DNA of 64,000 nt from Arsenophonus sp052174475 (lineage in GTDB: Bacteria > Pseudomonadota > Gammaproteobacteria > Enterobacterales > Enterobacteriaceae), in assembly GCA_052174475.1 (NCBI GenBank), contig JBQMRO010000042.1, forward strand, positions 124,001 through 188,000. Direction: 5' to 3'. The notes under the pieces were generated by a model, which saw only the letters and a program-made list of their open reading frames with translations, was not told where the DNA came from and made no database searches. Both the position numbers and the translations under genes were made by a program. This document shows positions 1 to 9,539 of the stretch, piece after piece (within the stretch, counting starts at the first letter, position 1; every line of letters starts with the position of its first letter).

Positions 1-610
1 TTGGTAGTTCTGCGGTTTGTTTTAATTGACCAAAAAAAGCCAGCATCAATGATTTTCCACTGTTATTATCAATATTATACTCAATAGAAATATTATATTT
101 ACCACGTTTTAATAGATAGACTTTCTCATATATTAGGCCATCTTTACCCGTAAAGATAAGAGGAACACGCAGTTCATCTTGCCCATCTTGCAAGATACAA
201 CTAGTTGAAGTTGAGAGGTATAAAGGACGCAATCTGTTATTGTAGGCAGGGTTATCGGGACCATCTTGACCAATTAAGCCGCTCTGTGCTTGATAAATAA
301 AATCTTTACTAGTTTCCAATAAACGAAACGGATCAGATGAGTGTAATTTCTTAGGATAATGTAACAACTCAGCCTGATCAATATCCCCTCCACGGGTATT
401 GATACGTAATTTAAGCACATCAGTTTTTACTGTGATAAATTGAGGTTTCTCATGAGCTAAATTAGCTTGGTCATCATGATTAGGTATATTCATTTGTTTT
501 ACAATTTGTTCAGTCTTTATAAGTTGTATTTTATCACTTTTCCATGTCTGCCAAATTAAAAACGAAATAAATAGTAAAGCGATGAACAAAAGATTACGTT
601 GTGACTCCAT
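1..610 (-). CDS. yidC: membrane protein insertase YidC, N-terminal part
   Basis: YidC inserts and folds inner-membrane proteins, alone or with SecYEG. The reading frame starts at the ATG at 610 and stays open to the window edge, giving about 203 of the roughly 548 residues usual in enterobacteria. The start MESQRNLLFIALLFISFLIW is the family's first membrane segment, followed by the variable linker and the beginning of the periplasmic P1 domain (for example NIEYNIDNNSGKSL-like sequence near residue 185). The catalytic membrane core lies outside the window. It follows rpmH, rnpA and yidD on the same strand, the standard gammaproteobacterial order. No stop or frameshift is seen. Confidence 0.95.
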   Translation of the reverse strand, partial: MESQRNLLFIALLFISFLIWQTWKSDKIQLIKTEQIVKQMNIPNHDDQANLAHEKPQFITVKTDVLKLRINTRGGDIDQAELLHYPKKLHSSDPFRLLETSKDFIYQAQSGLIGQDGPDNPAYNNRLRPLYLSTSTSCILQDGQDELRVPLIFTGKDGLIYEKVYLLKRGKYNISIEYNIDNNSGKSLMLAFFGQLKQTAELP

Positions 611-636
611 CGTTAATATTCTCTATTATAATCATT

Positions 637-873
637 TTATCTAGGTGGAACAGGGTCGTCGCCACCCTTATGTAAAGGATGGCATTTTAATACGCGTTTC
701 ATTATTAACCAACTACCTTTTATCAATCTAAATTGATATAATGCTTCTATCCCATATTGGGAGCAGGTAGGGTTGAAACGGCAACGCGACCCTAATAATG
801 GCCTTATTATCAATTGATAACCCCTTATTATAGAAATTAAGAGCCGCGAGCCAAACGACAGTGACGAAGCCAT
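637..873 (-). CDS. yidD: membrane protein insertion efficiency factor YidD
   Basis: Small (78 aa) protein of the YidD/DUF37 family, thought to assist YidC-dependent membrane insertion at the inner face of the membrane. The N-terminal amphipathic stretch LLISIIRGYQLIIRPLLG is followed by the family hallmark CRFNPTCSQYGIEAL, then GSWLIMKRVLKCHPLHKGG and a basic, proline-rich tail. Length is close to the E. coli protein (85 aa). Its start lies inside the 3' end of rnpA (37 nt overlap in another frame) and it ends 26 nt before yidC, so translational coupling is likely. Confidence 0.95.
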   Translation of the reverse strand: MASSLSFGSRLLISIIRGYQLIIRPLLGSRCRFNPTCSQYGIEALYQFRLIKGSWLIMKRVLKCHPLHKGGDDPVPPR

Positions 874-1190
874 AATTTGCCTAATATTTCAGTGATTTCT
901 CGATTTTTTAAATCAGTGATCCCCCTTCTTAATATTATTACAAAATCCATTGAAGGCAACTCATGCTGATGTAAACGAAAATATTCTCTTATTAATCGCT
1001 TAATAAGATTGCGTTCATGCGCTCGTTTAATATTTTTTTTTGCGATAGTAAGACCAATACGCGGGTACCCCAGCTCATTGGGTCGTCCAAGAATAGTAAT
1101 TTCTGGAGAACTCGCCCGTTGTGGCTGTTGAAAGACATAATCAAAATGTCTGGGAATTAATAACTTTAATTCCCTAGGAAAAGTAAACAT
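837..1190 (-). CDS. rnpA: ribonuclease P protein component
   Basis: Protein subunit of RNase P, which binds the catalytic RNA and helps remove tRNA 5' leaders. 117 aa, against about 119 in E. coli. It starts MFTFPRELKLLIPRHFDYVF and carries the RNR-type motif AHERNLIKRLIREYFR in the middle, the main RNA-binding helix of the family. It sits 10 nt downstream of rpmH, as in nearly all bacteria, and overlaps yidD. No sign of damage. Confidence 0.96.
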   Translation of the reverse strand: MFTFPRELKLLIPRHFDYVFQQPQRASSPEITILGRPNELGYPRIGLTIAKKNIKRAHERNLIKRLIREYFRLHQHELPSMDFVIILRRGITDLKNREITEILGKLWLRHCRLARGS

Positions 1191-1200
1191 AACTAGTTTG

Positions 1201-1350
1201 CTATGGTTTATTTGAAGAAACGGTTAGACTAGCTCGGCCTTTAGTGCGACGACGAGCCAAAACATGACGACCATTTTTAGTAGCCATACGAGCACGGAAA
1301 CCGTGAGAACGGTTACGTTTTAGTATGGACGGTTGAAAAGTGCGTTTCAT
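1201..1350 (-). CDS. rpmH: 50S ribosomal protein L34
   Basis: A 49-codon reading frame from ATG at 1350 to TAG at 1201. The protein starts MKRTFQPSILKRNRSHGF and continues through RARMATKNGRHVLARRR, which is L34, a very basic protein of the large ribosomal subunit. The C-terminus reads TVSSNKP where E. coli has TVSK, a few residues longer than the usual 46. It is the first gene of the rpmH-rnpA-yidD-yidC run; its promoter should lie between 1351 and about 1450, but I cannot pick confident -35/-10 boxes there. Confidence 0.96.
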   Translation of the reverse strand: MKRTFQPSILKRNRSHGFRARMATKNGRHVLARRRTKGRASLTVSSNKP

Positions 1351-1754
1351 AGCGGATTCTACCTAACTTAATAAAATAGTTATTATTGATTCAATAAATT
1401 CATGATTTGTGACCCATTGGTAACAAGCAAGATGATGTATCTAATCATAACAACACCAATAATAGCAAAGAAATAGAATTGTAATAAAATATCTAACATT
1501 ACACAATGCAGAAAACAAATTTGACGCTTTTATCTATTATTTAGCTACGATAAAACTTAAACGAATACCATATTTTATTTTTGTTTATAAAGCACACTTC
1601 CAAGAAACTAGAAAAATGATGATATCACACACAAGATGTAAAATTATACGAATTTTCATGAAAATAGAAATCTTAAAAAGCATTAAAAGCTCAAAAATTA
1701 TTTGATTTAAAATAGAAGCTAATTGTTTAGTTCCAGATATTATATAAACTTTAT
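1351..1754. other. AT-rich spacer upstream of rpmH, no gene
   Basis: About 400 bases with no coding potential on either strand. It must contain the leftward rpmH promoter. I see no recognisable DnaA-box cluster or gene remnant. Confidence 0.6.
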
Positions 1755-2795
1755 TGCACAGCCTTATTTATTGAAATAAGGAGGATACTGATAGATATAG
1801 TTAAGATAAAATATCATGATGAAGTTCCATCTTCAGACATCTGCAATGCCTAAAATTAAAACTGCTCTTTAGGTCAGCAAAAAACCTGTATCTACTTTGA
1901 TTAAGTATTATGTGGCATATCTAAACTTATGGTTTCTAAAGGAGAAAAATGAGATGATGTTGATGATTACAGTCATGTTCTCCATCATTTCTCGGAGATG
2001 ATGTCTCATGCTCAAGAATCAGTACAGTCGACCCCCTTGTGCAAACCCCTTTTTCTTCTTTTTTAACGATCTTGCTAACAAGATGTACGCGAATTCCTGA
2101 AGCTCGTTTGTATCTCACTTAGCCTAGATCACTATTTACGCAGACACGAGGAGGGAAATTTTACGTGAAATAAGGCAAAAAATCCAGCTATCTCTAGAAG
2201 CTGAAGCATAAAGTATTTAAAAGTTACGAGTTTGGTTATCTGCATGTAGATGCAGAATCTATTCTGCAAATATGAAATGAAACTTCATAATGTTATATTT
2301 TCATACTAAAAGATCGCGGAACTCAACGAATTTTTATCCTATTTTTAGAAATCTAAGATCGAAGTCAATGTTTTATGCTTCTTATGTGACCTTAACTAAG
2401 CATATCCATGGTTATCTATAGAGTATTTACAGATAATGGCAAAGAATTTACAGACCGCCTTTTTGTCTGCAAAAATATTTAGCCCCGAAAACAGGCATTT
2501 GATCATTTGTATATAGAGATAGTATAGGGCAATCGACTTAGTCTACAGAAGTTTCTTAAACGAAGGTTGGTATGATCAAACGATTTAACAGGCATATAAG
2601 AAGATAGGCTATAAAGCTCATAATTTCAATTTTGGTTAAGAGTTTAAGACTACTTTACACGATATGTTCGACTGTACAATCAGTAATTACTTTAATCAGT
2701 ATTAGCTACTAAAACTCCATTGCAATCTATAAAAATTTCTTCAAAGTTAAACCTAAATTATTTAAAAAAACCATATTATCTTCTTAATATAACAA
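1755..2795 (+). mobile_element. degenerate IS481-family element, copy A
   Basis: Decayed transposase gene on the + strand. Islands of the IS481 DDE transposase remain, read across frameshifts: VIYRVFTDNGKEFTDRLF around 2408-2465 (catalytic DNG motif) and a C-terminal KPKLFKKTILS-like end near 2745-2785. An upstream part aligns by eye with copies at 26.7, 48.7 and 51.4 kb. The left end has a small hairpin (1762-1781). No frame is intact, so it is immobile. It separates rpmH from dnaA, where intact relatives have only a promoter region. Confidence 0.8.
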
Positions 2796-2972
2796 TTAAT
2801 CGTAAAATTTGATCTGAAGTTATTTATTGTTAGATGTTATGTATACACTAATATATGTGCTAGTATTCTTTTTTCTTACTTATTCATTTTATACATCTTA
2901 GCCTTAAATTTAACCCTGTTAATGAAAAGTGTTAAAAACTATCTAAAAGAGTAAGGATCTTATTTAAATTTT

Positions 2973-3019
2973 GAGTTATGATCTATTATATAGTACTGAG
3001 ATCATAACTCATATATGAG
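2973..3019. repeat. nested inverted repeats with two GATC sites upstream of dnaA
   Basis: GAGTTATGATCT (2973-2984) and AGATCATAACTC (2999-3010) are perfect 12-bp arms around a 14-base loop. The second arm overlaps a perfect palindrome CTCATATATGAG (3008-3019). Each long arm contains GATC. The site is about 110 bases before the dnaA start, so it could be regulatory, or a remnant of IS ends: the IS256-like copies here also end in GAGTTAT. Confidence 0.5.
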
Positions 3020-3130
3020 ATATAGTTTATCAAGTAAATATTCGATGAATCTTTTCTAGAGTATTAACAGTTTTATTACCTATTAAGTTTTATACTTTTC
3101 CATTGGTCTTGTTTTAGGGGAGTCTCCGTC

Positions 3131-4516
3131 GTGTTATTTTCACTTTGGCAGCAATGTCTTGCTCGATTGCAGAATGAGTTACCTGCCACAGAATTCAGTA
3201 TGTGGATACGCCCTCTCCAGGCAGAATTGAGTGATAATACATTAGCACTCTATGCTCCTAATCGGTTTGTATTAGATTGGGTAAGAGATAAATACATTAA
3301 TAATATTAATCAATTATTGAGTGATTTTTGTGGTTCTGATGTACCTGAATTGAAATTTGAAGTGGGTAATAAACCACAAATAGCACAAAGTGGAGCTTTG
3401 GCAAATATCGCAGCAAATAAAACTATTTTGACACCAATAAATTCAACAATACACCATAGTTGGGATAATACACAAGTTCAACCTAAAATCGCCTATCGTT
3501 CAAATGTAAATTCTAAGCATACTTTCAATAACTTTGTCGAAGGTAAATCAAATCAACTTGCTAGAGCCGCTGCTAGTCAAGTAGCAGATAATCCTGGTGG
3601 AGCTTATAATCCACTTTTTCTTTATGGTGGCACTGGGTTAGGTAAAACTCATTTGCTTCATGCAGTTGGTAATAACATCATGATGCATAAATCAAATGCA
3701 AAAGTAGTTTATATGCATTCTGAACGTTTTGTTCAAGATATGGTAAAAGCATTACAAAATAATGCAATTGAAGATTTTAAACGTTATTATCGATCGGTAG
3801 ATGCATTATTAATTGATGACATTCAGTTTTTTGCTAATAAAGAGCGTTCTCAAGAAGAATTTTTTCATACCTTTAATGCGTTACTTGAAGGTAACCAGCA
3901 AATTATTTTGACTTCAGATCGCTATCCTAAAGAAATTAATGGAGTTGAAGATCGATTAAAATCTCGTTTTGGTTGGGGATTGACAGTTGCAATTGAACCA
4001 CCAGAATTAGAAACACGTGTTGCTATTCTAATGAAAAAAGCAGACGAAAATCAGATACAATTACCTGATGAAGTCGCTTTCTTTATTGCAAAACGCTTAC
4101 GATCAAATGTTCGAGAATTAGAAGGGGCATTGAATCGGGTTATTGCTAATGCTAATTTTACTGGTCGTATGATTACTATTGATTTTGTTCGCGAAGCACT
4201 ACGCGATCTACTAGCATTACAAGAGAAACTTGTTACTATTGATAATATTCAAAAAACAGTTGCTGAATATTATAAAATTAAAGTTGCTGACTTGTTATCC
4301 AAGCGCCGTTTCCGTTCTGTAGCACGTCCAAGACAAATGGCAATGGCATTAGCAAAGGAGCTGACAAACCATAGTTTGCCAGAAATTGGAGATGCATTTG
4401 GTGGACGAGATCATACAACCGTACTCCATGCCTGTAGAAAAATCGAGCAATTACGGGAAGAAAGTCACGATATCAAAGAAGATTTTTCTAATTTAATCAG
4501 AACATTAGCATCATAA
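3131..4516 (+). CDS. dnaA: chromosomal replication initiator DnaA
   Basis: DnaA binds oriC, forms an ATP-dependent filament and opens the origin. 461 aa (467 in E. coli) with all four domains: N-terminal DnaB-contact domain (LWQQCLARLQNELPATEFSM), a shortened linker to about residue 130, the AAA+ domain with Walker A GGTGLGKTH and Walker B DALLIDDIQFF, the arginine-containing DRLKSRFGWGL segment, and the C-terminal DNA-binding domain with GGRDHTTVLHACRK. The start is a GTG, as in E. coli, with the ribosome site AGGGGAGT about 8 bases upstream. It is followed 4 nt later by dnaN. A dead IS481 element lies upstream, so its promoter must be within roughly 300 bases. Confidence 0.98.
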   Translation: MLFSLWQQCLARLQNELPATEFSMWIRPLQAELSDNTLALYAPNRFVLDWVRDKYINNINQLLSDFCGSDVPELKFEVGNKPQIAQSGALANIAANKTILTPINSTIHHSWDNTQVQPKIAYRSNVNSKHTFNNFVEGKSNQLARAAASQVADNPGGAYNPLFLYGGTGLGKTHLLHAVGNNIMMHKSNAKVVYMHSERFVQDMVKALQNNAIEDFKRYYRSVDALLIDDIQFFANKERSQEEFFHTFNALLEGNQQIILTSDRYPKEINGVEDRLKSRFGWGLTVAIEPPELETRVAILMKKADENQIQLPDEVAFFIAKRLRSNVRELEGALNRVIANANFTGRMITIDFVREALRDLLALQEKLVTIDNIQKTVAEYYKIKVADLLSKRRFRSVARPRQMAMALAKELTNHSLPEIGDAFGGRDHTTVLHACRKIEQLREESHDIKEDFSNLIRTLAS

Positions 4517-4520
4517 TGCT

Positions 4521-5621
4521 ATGAAATTTACTATTGAACGTGAACAATTACTTAAACCACTGCAACAAGTCAGTTCCACGCTTGGTGTGCGGCCTACATT
4601 ACCTATCTTAGGTAATTTATTACTGCAAGTCAGTGAAAAAATACTTTTATTAACAGGTACTGATCTAGAAGTAGAAATGATTGCAAAGGTGACACTAACG
4701 CAACCGAGTGAAAATGGTTCAATTACGGTACCTGCCCGTAAATTTTACGATATCTGTCGTGGATTAGCTGATAGCTCAGAAATCAAAGTTATTCTTGAAG
4801 GAGAACGTCTACTAGTGTATTCTGGCCGTAGCCGTTTTTCGCTTTTAACTCTCCCTGCTGCTCATTTTCCAAATCTAGACGATTGGCAAAGTGAAATTGA
4901 ATTTGAGCTCCCTCAAATAACATTAAAACGTTTAATTGAGGCTACTCAATTTTCAATGGCACACCAAGACGTACGTTATTATCTTAACGGCATGCTATTT
5001 GAAACTGAAGGTAAAGAATTACGCACTGTCGCTACAGATGGCCATCGGTTAGCGATCTGTTCACTTAATATTAATAAGGATTTACCAACTTATTCAGTAA
5101 TTATTCCTCGCAAAGGAGTAGTAGAATTTATGCGATTGATAGATAGTAAGGACAAATTACTTAAGTTACAGATTGGTAACAATAATATCCGAGCTCATGT
5201 TGGTGATTTTATTTTCACTTCAAAACTTGTTAATGGTCGTTTTCCTGATTACCGACGTGTTTTACCCAAAAATCCAGATAAGATATTGACCGCAGATTGT
5301 AATAAATTAAAACAAGCATTTTTACGCGCAGCTATTTTATCAAATGAAAAATTTCGCAGTGTACGTCTTTATATAAGCAAAAATCAACTTAAAATTATCG
5401 CAAACAATCCAGAACAGGAAGAGTCAGAAGAAATTATTGATGTTAATTATCAAAGTCAAATGATAGAAATTAGTTTTAACGTTAATTATATCCTCGATAT
5501 ATTAAATACACTTAAATGTGAACAGGTTAATTTGTTATTGACTGATTCAAGTTCAAGTGTGCAAATTGAAAATGTAGCTAGTAATGTAGCAATTTATGTT
5601 GTTATGCCAATACGTCTATAA
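4521..5621 (+). CDS. dnaN: DNA polymerase III beta sliding clamp
   Basis: The beta clamp forms a dimeric ring that tethers DNA polymerases to the template. 366 aa, exactly the E. coli length, starting MKFTIEREQLLKPLQQVSS. The typical clamp segments are present: TLPILGNLLL, the central ATQFSMAHQDVRYYLNGML and VATDGHRLA, and the C-terminus VAIYVVMPIRL that forms part of the protein-binding cleft. It begins 4 nt after dnaA and is probably co-transcribed with it. The next operon gene, recF, is a pseudogene. Confidence 0.98.
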   Translation: MKFTIEREQLLKPLQQVSSTLGVRPTLPILGNLLLQVSEKILLLTGTDLEVEMIAKVTLTQPSENGSITVPARKFYDICRGLADSSEIKVILEGERLLVYSGRSRFSLLTLPAAHFPNLDDWQSEIEFELPQITLKRLIEATQFSMAHQDVRYYLNGMLFETEGKELRTVATDGHRLAICSLNINKDLPTYSVIIPRKGVVEFMRLIDSKDKLLKLQIGNNNIRAHVGDFIFTSKLVNGRFPDYRRVLPKNPDKILTADCNKLKQAFLRAAILSNEKFRSVRLYISKNQLKIIANNPEQEESEEIIDVNYQSQMIEISFNVNYILDILNTLKCEQVNLLLTDSSSSVQIENVASNVAIYVVMPIRL

Positions 5622-5635
5622 TAGGTAGACTGTAA

Positions 5636-6715
5636 TGCTTTTAGCGTTTAATTATTCGCGATTTTCGTAATTTTGTAATATAGAAAGTGCGGATTTGCCA
5701 TTAGCAAACGGTTTTAATTTTTTGATGGGTAAAGTAGCAGCGAAAAAAATAAGTATTCTTGAAAAGAATTATACCGTATTATACAGTAAGCTGTTTGTAA
5801 TATTCAAGCAGTAGGTATTATTTGTTATCAACAAGATAATTATATTTTATATGGTCGTCTTGTTTATTTAGAGCTAGAATTATATGAATTAATTTTTGAA
5901 CTAAGTAAAAATCGTAACGATAAAAGTAAAGTTTACATTGATAATAGAGTGGTATAAAAATTCTGAATTAACTAAATTATTACCAATGCAAATAATAACT
6001 CTTGAGATTTTACTATAATTAAATGGTGTGACCTAAATATTATTAACCTTTTCTTAATTAAAATGTTTTTATAATGAAACTCAGTTTTTTTGCTCCTGCT
6101 TTGATTGAATTAACTATTAAAAGCAATGTAATGCAGTATTAGGCCAAGTAATAAGTTATAATGAATTCATTGAGATTATAACTTGGCCATCTTGCCAACA
6201 AATAAGTAAAAAGCGCACTAGTTATATTGCAGGTATTACGAAAGATATTGAAAGCACCTATAAACAACGCTTTACTTAAATTTTACTTATCATCTCATCT
6301 CAACGAGAAATGAGATAAAGAAACCAATTATTCAGATATACTAGAAAAACAATTTAAACATGACTGAGTATATACTATATGTATAGAGACCATATAGCTG
6401 ACTTTACGGATCTATGTAGAAGAAATTGCCGTTGAAGGGATGTTACTACCATCAGGTAGTTAAAATTATTAATGCGTACATTAATAATTAGCAGAAGATG
6501 AATATCTGTCTCGACAGAATGAATAACAATGTTTATATCTGTTTATATGATTTTGCTTTTGATTCTTGATAAACACTCCTATTAATTTTAGCTAAACGGT
6601 TTAAAACAACGTAAGCTCAGGTCTTTGTTAGCGTGAATTACCATAACGCAAGTTAAAGCTGTCTTAGATGAAAATAACAGGATTATTTTTTTAAAACATG
6701 ACAAAATAGAAACTT
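5636..6715 (+). pseudogene. recF: recF pseudogene (DNA gap-repair ATPase)
   Basis: Between dnaN and gyrB, the usual place for recF, about 1.08 kb matches RecF only in pieces across several frames. Visible islands: an N-terminal LLIRDFRNF / IESADLPLANGFNFLMG-like stretch at 5639-5730, LSKNRNDKSKVYIDN near 5903-5947, TKLLPMQIIT near 5970-6000, and AQVFVSVNYHNAS near 6614-6655, which corresponds to the QVFVSA motif close to the RecF C-terminus. The Walker A region after the first island is unreadable. Many stops and indels separate the islands, so no RecF can be made. Total length is near that of an intact gene, so decay is by point change and small indel rather than bulk deletion. Confidence 0.9.
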
Positions 6716-6748
6716 AACCATAAGATCAGAAATTAGTGAGAAACGTTA

Positions 6749-9163
6749 ATGTCGAATACATATAACTCATCAAGTATCAAGGTATTAAAAGGACTAGATG
6801 CGGTTCGTAAGCGACCAGGCATGTATATCGGTGACACCGATGATGGTACAGGGCTTCATCATATGGTCTTCGAGGTTGTCGATAATGCTATCGACGAAGG
6901 TTTAGCAGGATATTGTACCGATATTATCGTAACTATACATACCGATAACTCTATTTCTGTTCTCGATAATGGTCGAGGTATTCCAACCGATATTCATGAA
7001 GAAGAAGGTATATCTGCCGCAGAAGTTATAATGACAGTTCTGCATGCTGGCGGAAAATTTGACGATAATTCCTACAAGGTATCTGGTGGCTTGCATGGGG
7101 TAGGTATTTCTGTTGTTAATGCTTTATCAGAAAAATTAGAATTAGCGATCCGTCGCGAGGGAAAAGTCCATGAACAGATTTATCAATTAGGTGTTCCACA
7201 AGCACCTTTAACGATCGTCAGAGAAACTGACAATCGAGGAACCTATATTCGTTTCTGGCCGAGTTTAGAAATATTTAAAACTATTACCGAATTTGAATAT
7301 AATATTTTGGCAAAACGGCTACGCGAGCTCTCTTTTCTCAATTCCGGAATATCCATTCGTTTAATTGATAAACGTGATAATAAAGAAGATCATTTTCATT
7401 ATGAAGGTGGAATCAAAGCTTTTCTAGAATACTTAAGCAGAAATAAAACCCTAATTCATCCAAGTGTTTTCTATTTTTCTGCGGAAAAAGAGGGTGTTAA
7501 TGTAGAAATATCCATGCAATGGAATGATGGTTTCCAGGAAAATGTTTATTGTTTTACCAATAATATTCCTCAACGAGATGGAGGAACTCACTTAGTTGGT
7601 TTCCGTACCGCTATGACACGTACCTTGAATAGTTACATGGATAAAGAAGGTTATCAGAAAAAAACTAAAGTTAGCGCTACCGGTGATGATGCCCGTGAAG
7701 GTTTAATTGCTGTTGTTTCAGTTAAAATTCCCGATCCAAAATTTTCTTCACAAACAAAAGATAAGTTAGTTTCTTCCGAAGTAAAAACCATTGTTGAAAC
7801 ATTAATGAATGAAAAGCTACTCGAATATTTATTAGAGAATCCTAATGATGCAAAAATCATTGTTAACAAAATCATTAACGCCGCCCGTGTTCGCGAGGCA
7901 GCCCGTAAAGCGCGCGAAATTACTCGCCGTAAAGGTGCCCTTGATTTAGCAGGTCTACCCGGTAAATTAGCTGACTGCCAGGAGCGTGATCCGGCTTTAT
8001 CGGAACTTTATTTAGTGGAAGGTGATTCCGCAGGCGGTTCTGCCAAGCAGGGACGTAACCGAAAAAATCAGGCAATTTTACCTTTAAAAGGTAAAATTCT
8101 TAATGTTGAAAAAGCTCGTTTCGATAAAATGCTCTCTTCGGAGGAAGTTATTACGTTAATAACGGCTTTAGGTTGTGGTATTGGTCGTGATGAATATGAT
8201 CCTGATAAATTACGTTATCATAGTATTATTATTATGACTGATGCTGATGTCGATGGCTCCCATATTCGGACATTGTTATTAACTTTTTTTTATCGTCAAA
8301 TGCCAGAAATTATCGAACGAGACCATGTCTACATCGCTCAGCCACCTTTATATAAGGTGAAAAAAGGTAAGCAAGAACAATATATTAAAGATGATGAGGC
8401 CATGAACCAATATTTAATTTCAATTGCATTAGACAATGCCTCGCTTTATACTAACCCTCATGCCACTCCATTAAAAGGTGAATCATTAGAGAAATTAATC
8501 ATTGAATATAATTCAGCTCAGAAAATTATCAAACGTTTAAAGCGTGTCTATCCACTTACTTTATTAAATAATCTTATTTATCAGCCTACATTGGTAGGCG
8601 ATGATTTGAAAGATAAATTAAAAATAGAGAGTTGGATTAGTATGCTAGTTAAGCGCCTAGGTGATAGTGAACAATATGCTAGTACTTATAGTTATCATGT
8701 TAATGAAAATCCTGAACGTCAATTATTTGAACCGGTTTTACATATTAAAACCAATGGCGTTGATGCTGATTATAATCTAGATTTCGATTTTATTCATGGT
8801 ATTGAATATACCAGTATTAATAAAATCGGTCTCCTATTAAGAGACCTGATTGAGAATGGTGCGTATGTGGAAAGAGGGGAGCGTCGTCAGACTATTTCTT
8901 CTTTTGAAGACGCATTGAACTGGTTATTAAAAGAATCACGCCGGGGTATGATAGTGCAACGATACAAAGGATTAGGCGAAATGAATCCAGATCAATTATG
9001 GGAAACAACAATGAACCCAGATACTCGATGCATGATGCGTATAACCATTAAAGATGCTATTGCAACCGACCAACTGTTTACCATACTAATGGGTAATGCG
9101 GTTGAGCCACGTAGAGTTTTTATTGAAGAAAATGGATTAAAAGCAGAAAATATAGATATTTAA
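6749..9163 (+). CDS. gyrB: DNA gyrase subunit B
   Basis: ATPase subunit of DNA gyrase, which supercoils DNA with GyrA. 804 aa, the standard length. N-terminal GHKL ATPase with EVVDNAIDEG, LDNGRGIP and GGLHGVGISVVNALS; transducer domain; TOPRIM domain with EGDSAGGSAKQGR and DADVDGSHIRTLLLTFFYRQ; C-terminal GyrA-interacting region with QRYKGLGEMNP. Start chosen at MSNTYNSSSIKVLKGL, the usual enterobacterial start. It ends the dnaA-dnaN-recF-gyrB block and, unlike recF, is undamaged. Confidence 0.98.
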   Translation: MSNTYNSSSIKVLKGLDAVRKRPGMYIGDTDDGTGLHHMVFEVVDNAIDEGLAGYCTDIIVTIHTDNSISVLDNGRGIPTDIHEEEGISAAEVIMTVLHAGGKFDDNSYKVSGGLHGVGISVVNALSEKLELAIRREGKVHEQIYQLGVPQAPLTIVRETDNRGTYIRFWPSLEIFKTITEFEYNILAKRLRELSFLNSGISIRLIDKRDNKEDHFHYEGGIKAFLEYLSRNKTLIHPSVFYFSAEKEGVNVEISMQWNDGFQENVYCFTNNIPQRDGGTHLVGFRTAMTRTLNSYMDKEGYQKKTKVSATGDDAREGLIAVVSVKIPDPKFSSQTKDKLVSSEVKTIVETLMNEKLLEYLLENPNDAKIIVNKIINAARVREAARKAREITRRKGALDLAGLPGKLADCQERDPALSELYLVEGDSAGGSAKQGRNRKNQAILPLKGKILNVEKARFDKMLSSEEVITLITALGCGIGRDEYDPDKLRYHSIIIMTDADVDGSHIRTLLLTFFYRQMPEIIERDHVYIAQPPLYKVKKGKQEQYIKDDEAMNQYLISIALDNASLYTNPHATPLKGESLEKLIIEYNSAQKIIKRLKRVYPLTLLNNLIYQPTLVGDDLKDKLKIESWISMLVKRLGDSEQYASTYSYHVNENPERQLFEPVLHIKTNGVDADYNLDFDFIHGIEYTSINKIGLLLRDLIENGAYVERGERRQTISSFEDALNWLLKESRRGMIVQRYKGLGEMNPDQLWETTMNPDTRCMMRITIKDAIATDQLFTILMGNAVEPRRVFIEENGLKAENIDI

Positions 9164-9179
9164 TTTTAAATAGTAAAAG

Positions 9180-9210
9180 AAAAATCCATAACTTAAATGG
9201 GTGATTTTTT
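9180..9210 (+). terminator. possible gyrB terminator
   Basis: AAAAATCCAT and ATGGGTGATTTTTT, separated by seven bases just after gyrB, can form a hairpin with one bulge that ends in a run of six T. Position and T-run fit an intrinsic terminator, but the stem is weak. Confidence 0.4.
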
Positions 9211-9539
9211 AGATAAAACTATTTAGTTTTATATTAATTTTAATAAACGGTGGCAAAGGCCTGTCGCTATACCAATAGCTGATCTTTAACCTTAAAACAG
9301 ATAAATATTCTGTCCATCATATTTAATTTACGTAACCGCTTATAAGACGGTTATGATAATTATTACCGCCAGTATAGAGAGAGGCATTAATTCTTAAATA
9401 GTTAATTTAACATTCCCAATGAATATTTGGGAACGCAATAATTATGCGCATCAAAAATTTTCTAATAACCTTTATTCCTCACAGTTTTAACCATAAAAGT
9501 AACTGTTTATGTATGGCTATGTTAACAAAAGTTGTTTTA
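9211..9539. other. AT-rich spacer, no gene recognised
   Basis: No protein similarity recognised on either strand. A 79-codon open frame beginning at 9444 runs into the repeat downstream and resembles no family known to me, so I do not call it a gene. Confidence 0.5.

Noticed and set aside
1936..2118. 60-codon minus-strand open frame
   Set aside because: It is antisense to the IS481 relic (copy A), and its protein resembles nothing.
1351..3130. Origin of replication next to dnaA
   Set aside because: No cluster of TTATNCACA boxes is seen; in enterobacteria oriC normally lies away from dnaA, near mnmG.
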